Shown: piece by piece, positions 6,115 to 7,819 of the stretch | Layout: every line of letters starts with the position of its first letter | Numbering within the stretch: the stretch's first letter is position 1 | Assembly: GCA_900752425.1 (NCBI GenBank) | Contig: CAADVE010000096.1 | Location: 1-7,819 of the forward strand | Direction of reading: 5' to 3' | Source of the DNA: an uncultured Collinsella sp. | GTDB taxonomy: Bacteria; Actinomycetota; Coriobacteriia; Coriobacteriales; Coriobacteriaceae | Length of the DNA stretch: 7,819 nucleotides | Position numbers and translations under genes: made by a program | The notes under the pieces: model-generated | The model's input: the letters and a program-made list of their open reading frames with translations, nothing else | What the model was told of the DNA's origin: nothing | Databases searched by the model: none

Positions 6115-6181
6115 AGTTGCGGTGGAATAGTTCCTGGATGCCGGGGTTTTGGCGGAAATCGGGAACTATTTCACCGCAATT
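6115..6181. repeat. Hairpin repeat, TTGCGGTG family, copy 2
   Basis: Arms AGTTGCGGTGGAATAGTTCC (6115-6134) and GGAACTATTTCACCGCAATT (6162-6181) pair along all 20 positions, 18 Watson-Crick and two G-T. The 27-nt loop contains GCCGGGGTTTTGGC, a small inner stem. The outer end is shared with 4332-4398 while the inner six bases differ. It lies between element B and the 24-nt motif at 6209. The purine-rich stretch 6182-6208 shows nothing else. Confidence 0.78.
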
Positions 6182-6208
6182 GAGGAGGGGTGGGGTGGAT
6201 GGCGTGGT

Positions 6209-6237
6209 AGCTAAAAGAGTCCCGTCCTAAATTAGCT
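6209..6237 (-). terminator. 24-nt motif copy 3, possible terminator of the DUF1667 operon
   Basis: On the minus strand, three bases past the DUF1667 stop, AGCTAA pairs with TTAGCT around TTTAGGACGGGACTCTT. The first 24 bases on the plus strand (6209-6232) are the third copy of the GGACGGG/T-run motif. The position right after the last gene supports a role in 3'-end formation. The stem is only 6 bp and the T-run is partly inside it, so termination by this hairpin alone is doubtful. Confidence 0.4.
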
Positions 6238-6239
6238 GC

Positions 6240-6638
6240 TTAGGCTGGGTCGATGTCCATGCTGGCGATTAGGTTGATGTTGGTGTCTAGGAGGTTCTCC
6301 AGCACGATGTCGCCCATGCGGATGGGGGCGTTGAGGACTAGGCCTCGGATGAGGTTCATGGCTTGGGCGTGGAGTGCCAGCGGGATGGCCTCAGCCGTGC
6401 GCACAGGCAGCAGCGTCTCGTCGCCGCCGGAGACGGCCACGGTCGTCGTGAGCACGCGCGTGGGACAGGTGAGCTCCTGATGTGCGAACTTATCGCCGCG
6501 CGGGCAGTTGTTGCCGGTTGCGGAGCGCACTTCCACCACGGCGCCATTGGCGTCGCGCTCCACCTCTACGGTCAGAAGGCACTCGGATGGGCAGGTCGTG
6601 CAGTTGAACTGCAGCGTTTCGATCACGTTATCGCTCAT
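6240..6638 (-). CDS. DUF1667 family cysteine-cluster protein
   Basis: A 132-residue soluble protein of the DUF1667 family (CxxC-type proteins of unknown function). Cysteines lie at 13, 16, 20, 45 and 58. The spacing C-x2-C-x3-C-x24-C, followed by P-R-G, matches the N-terminal [4Fe-4S] motif of molybdopterin oxidoreductases such as formate dehydrogenase and NapA. The following H-Q-E-L-T-C-P-T-R-V-L also resembles their D-R-L-T-x-P segment. An iron-sulfur cluster is therefore likely (inference). The remaining part (about 75-132) has no recognised motif. The ATG at 6638 lies four bases past the stop of the upstream oxidoreductase gene and has GAGGAGG eight bases in front, so the two are co-transcribed and probably make partner proteins. 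A likely role is electron transfer to or from the flavoprotein. Confidence 0.88.
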   Translation of the reverse strand: MSDNVIETLQFNCTTCPSECLLTVEVERDANGAVVEVRSATGNNCPRGDKFAHQELTCPTRVLTTTVAVSGGDETLLPVRTAEAIPLALHAQAMNLIRGLVLNAPIRMGDIVLENLLDTNINLIASMDIDPA

Positions 6639-6641
6639 AGT

Positions 6642-7817
6642 CTATGCCTCCTCGACGGGATCGACGGACAGGAAAATTTCGCTAGCACCTAGGTCGAGTG
6701 CGCGCTGAATCACCTTTGCCGGCAGTGGGAAGCTTTCCATAACGCTTGGCTTAAACGCGCGGACCTTGCCGGCGAACAGTTCCTCGCCGTCGGCCAAGAT
6801 CTTCACGCGGGCGGCGTCGACGGGTCGGCGCACGCGGAAGTTGAGTTTGGTGAGTGCCGCAGCCGTAATGCGTCCCGGCAGCGCGTAGCCCGCAATGCCG
6901 GCAGGGGAGACCGTGAGCTGGCAACCCACGCCCGGGGCGCCCGCCTCGGCATCCGCGCCGCCGCCCAGCGCGTACACCGCCGCAGCTGCGCCAGCCCTCT
7001 CGGACTCACACGTCACGTTGTCGGCCAGGTCGTGCACGTGCAGCACGTTTCCGCAGACAAAGATGCCCGGCACGCCTGTCTGCAGGCTCTGGTCCACCAC
7101 GGCGCCGCGCGTGCGCGGGTCAAGCTCTACGCCTGCGGCAACCGAAAGCTCGTTCTCGGGAATCAATCCCACCGAAAGCAGCAGCGTGTCGCACGGAACG
7201 ATGCGCTCCGTCCCGGCAATGGGCGCCAGGCGCTCGTCGACCTGGCTCACCTCGACGGCCTCCACGCGGTCGTGCCCGATCACGCGCGTGACCGTGGTAG
7301 ACAGATGCAGCGGAATGTCAAAGTCGTCCAGGCAGTTCTTGACGTTGCGACGCAGGCCGTTGGCGTACGGCATGAGCTCGTACACGCCCTCGACCGAAAT
7401 CCCCTCGAGCGTGCAGCGGCGCGCCATGATAAGCCCGATGTCGCCCGAGCCCAAAATGACGGTGCGCGAGCCGGGTTTGAGGTTCTCGATATTGATGTAT
7501 CGCTGCGCCAGGCCGGCCGTAAACACGCCGGCGGGACGACTGCCGGGGATCTTGATCTCGCTGCGGGTGCGCTCACGGCAACCCATGGCAAGGACGATCG
7601 CGCGCCCGGTGAGCTGAAGCATGCCGGCAGGGCTCATGAGCGTGACGGTATGGACCGCGGTGTCTTCCGTAGGCTCGCCTGAATCAATCCCAAGCACCAT
7701 ACTGTTCAGGAACAGCGCAATTTCGGTTGCGTGCACCTGGTCGATAAAGCGCTGCGCGTACTCGGGACCGGTGAGCTCCTGCTTAAAGTGCGAAAGGCCA
7801 AAACCGGGGTGGATACA
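6642..7817 (-). CDS. FAD/NAD(P)-dependent oxidoreductase, 5' end outside the window
   Basis: Flavoprotein of the pyridine-nucleotide disulfide oxidoreductase superfamily, cytosolic or peripheral. 391 residues are visible. The frame stays open to the window edge, and the first visible residues CIHPGFGLSHFKQELTGPEYA match the family about 45 residues in, so the N-terminal FAD-binding GxGxxG lies outside; the GTG at 7736 is internal. Seen, numbered from 7817: VLAMGCRER (75-83), the junction before the NAD domain; VILGSGDIG (120-128), the NAD(P)-binding Rossmann loop; GIFVCGNVLHVHDLADNV (251-268), the FAD-closing motif; and a C-terminal extension of about 110 residues. No redox CxxxxC pair is visible. 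DUF1667 follows after three bases. In Thermotoga and many Firmicutes this pair, as I recall, sits behind a GlpA-like glycerol-3-phosphate dehydrogenase, so such a gene may lie just off the right edge. Confidence 0.92.
   Translation of the reverse strand, partial: CIHPGFGLSHFKQELTGPEYAQRFIDQVHATEIALFLNSMVLGIDSGEPTEDTAVHTVTLMSPAGMLQLTGRAIVLAMGCRERTRSEIKIPGSRPAGVFTAGLAQRYINIENLKPGSRTVILGSGDIGLIMARRCTLEGISVEGVYELMPYANGLRRNVKNCLDDFDIPLHLSTTVTRVIGHDRVEAVEVSQVDERLAPIAGTERIVPCDTLLLSVGLIPENELSVAAGVELDPRTRGAVVDQSLQTGVPGIFVCGNVLHVHDLADNVTCESERAGAAAAVYALGGGADAEAGAPGVGCQLTVSPAGIAGYALPGRITAAALTKLNFRVRRPVDAARVKILADGEELFAGKVRAFKPSVMESFPLPAKVIQRALDLGASEIFLSVDPVEEA
6647..6653 (-). promoter_or_regulatory. Ribosome-binding site of the DUF1667 gene
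   Basis: GAGGAGG on the minus strand, eight bases before the ATG at 6638 and inside the last codons of the oxidoreductase gene. It is strong and well spaced, supporting both the chosen start and translational coupling. Confidence 0.75.
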
Positions 7818-7819
7818 CC

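Noticed and set aside
5881..6239. CRISPR array or retron non-coding RNA
   Set aside because: Repeats are not regularly spaced and differ in family. No cas gene or reverse transcriptase is in the window.

Overview
This 7.8-kb window is a GC-rich chromosomal segment from an anaerobic, probably gut-dwelling actinobacterium. My best guess is a Coriobacteriia member such as Collinsella. The reasons are strong G/C bias at third codon positions in valS, the valS-folC gene order, a DUF1667/FAD-oxidoreductase pair typical of anaerobes, and intergenic regions packed with long hairpins. The genus is an inference from remembered patterns, not from a search.

Layout. Plus strand: valS (valyl-tRNA synthetase, missing only its first few codons at the left edge) ends at 2692. 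A 260-bp gap follows, holding a large nested hairpin and a terminator-like stem-loop, and then folC (folylpolyglutamate/dihydrofolate synthase, 2973-4316). Minus strand, from the right edge leftward: a FAD/NAD(P)-dependent oxidoreductase (5' end outside the window), a tightly coupled DUF1667 cysteine-cluster protein (6240-6638), then after 482 bp an M24-family Xaa-Pro peptidase (4669-5757) that converges on folC.

Gene roles. ValS charges tRNA-Val, and FolC builds folate polyglutamates that hold one-carbon cofactors in the cell. The oxidoreductase and DUF1667 protein form a redox module, in other anaerobes often found with a GlpA-like glycerol-3-phosphate dehydrogenase. The peptidase releases N-terminal residues in front of proline.

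The most unusual content is non-coding. The two gaps at 4317-4668 and 5758-6239 contain related hairpin elements. Two elements of about 160 nt (4459-4622 and 5914-6072) share a 72-nt internal core, including a 34-nt block with 32 identities, but have unrelated outer arms, each self-complementary. In both, the core reads in the same plus-strand frame as a short peptide containing M-x-x-I-A-K-L-K-P-x-V-D-G-L. Two other hairpins (4332-4398 and 6115-6181) share outer ends but differ inside, and a 24-nt GGACGGG-plus-T-run motif occurs three times. No defence, phage, CRISPR or transposase gene is visible.
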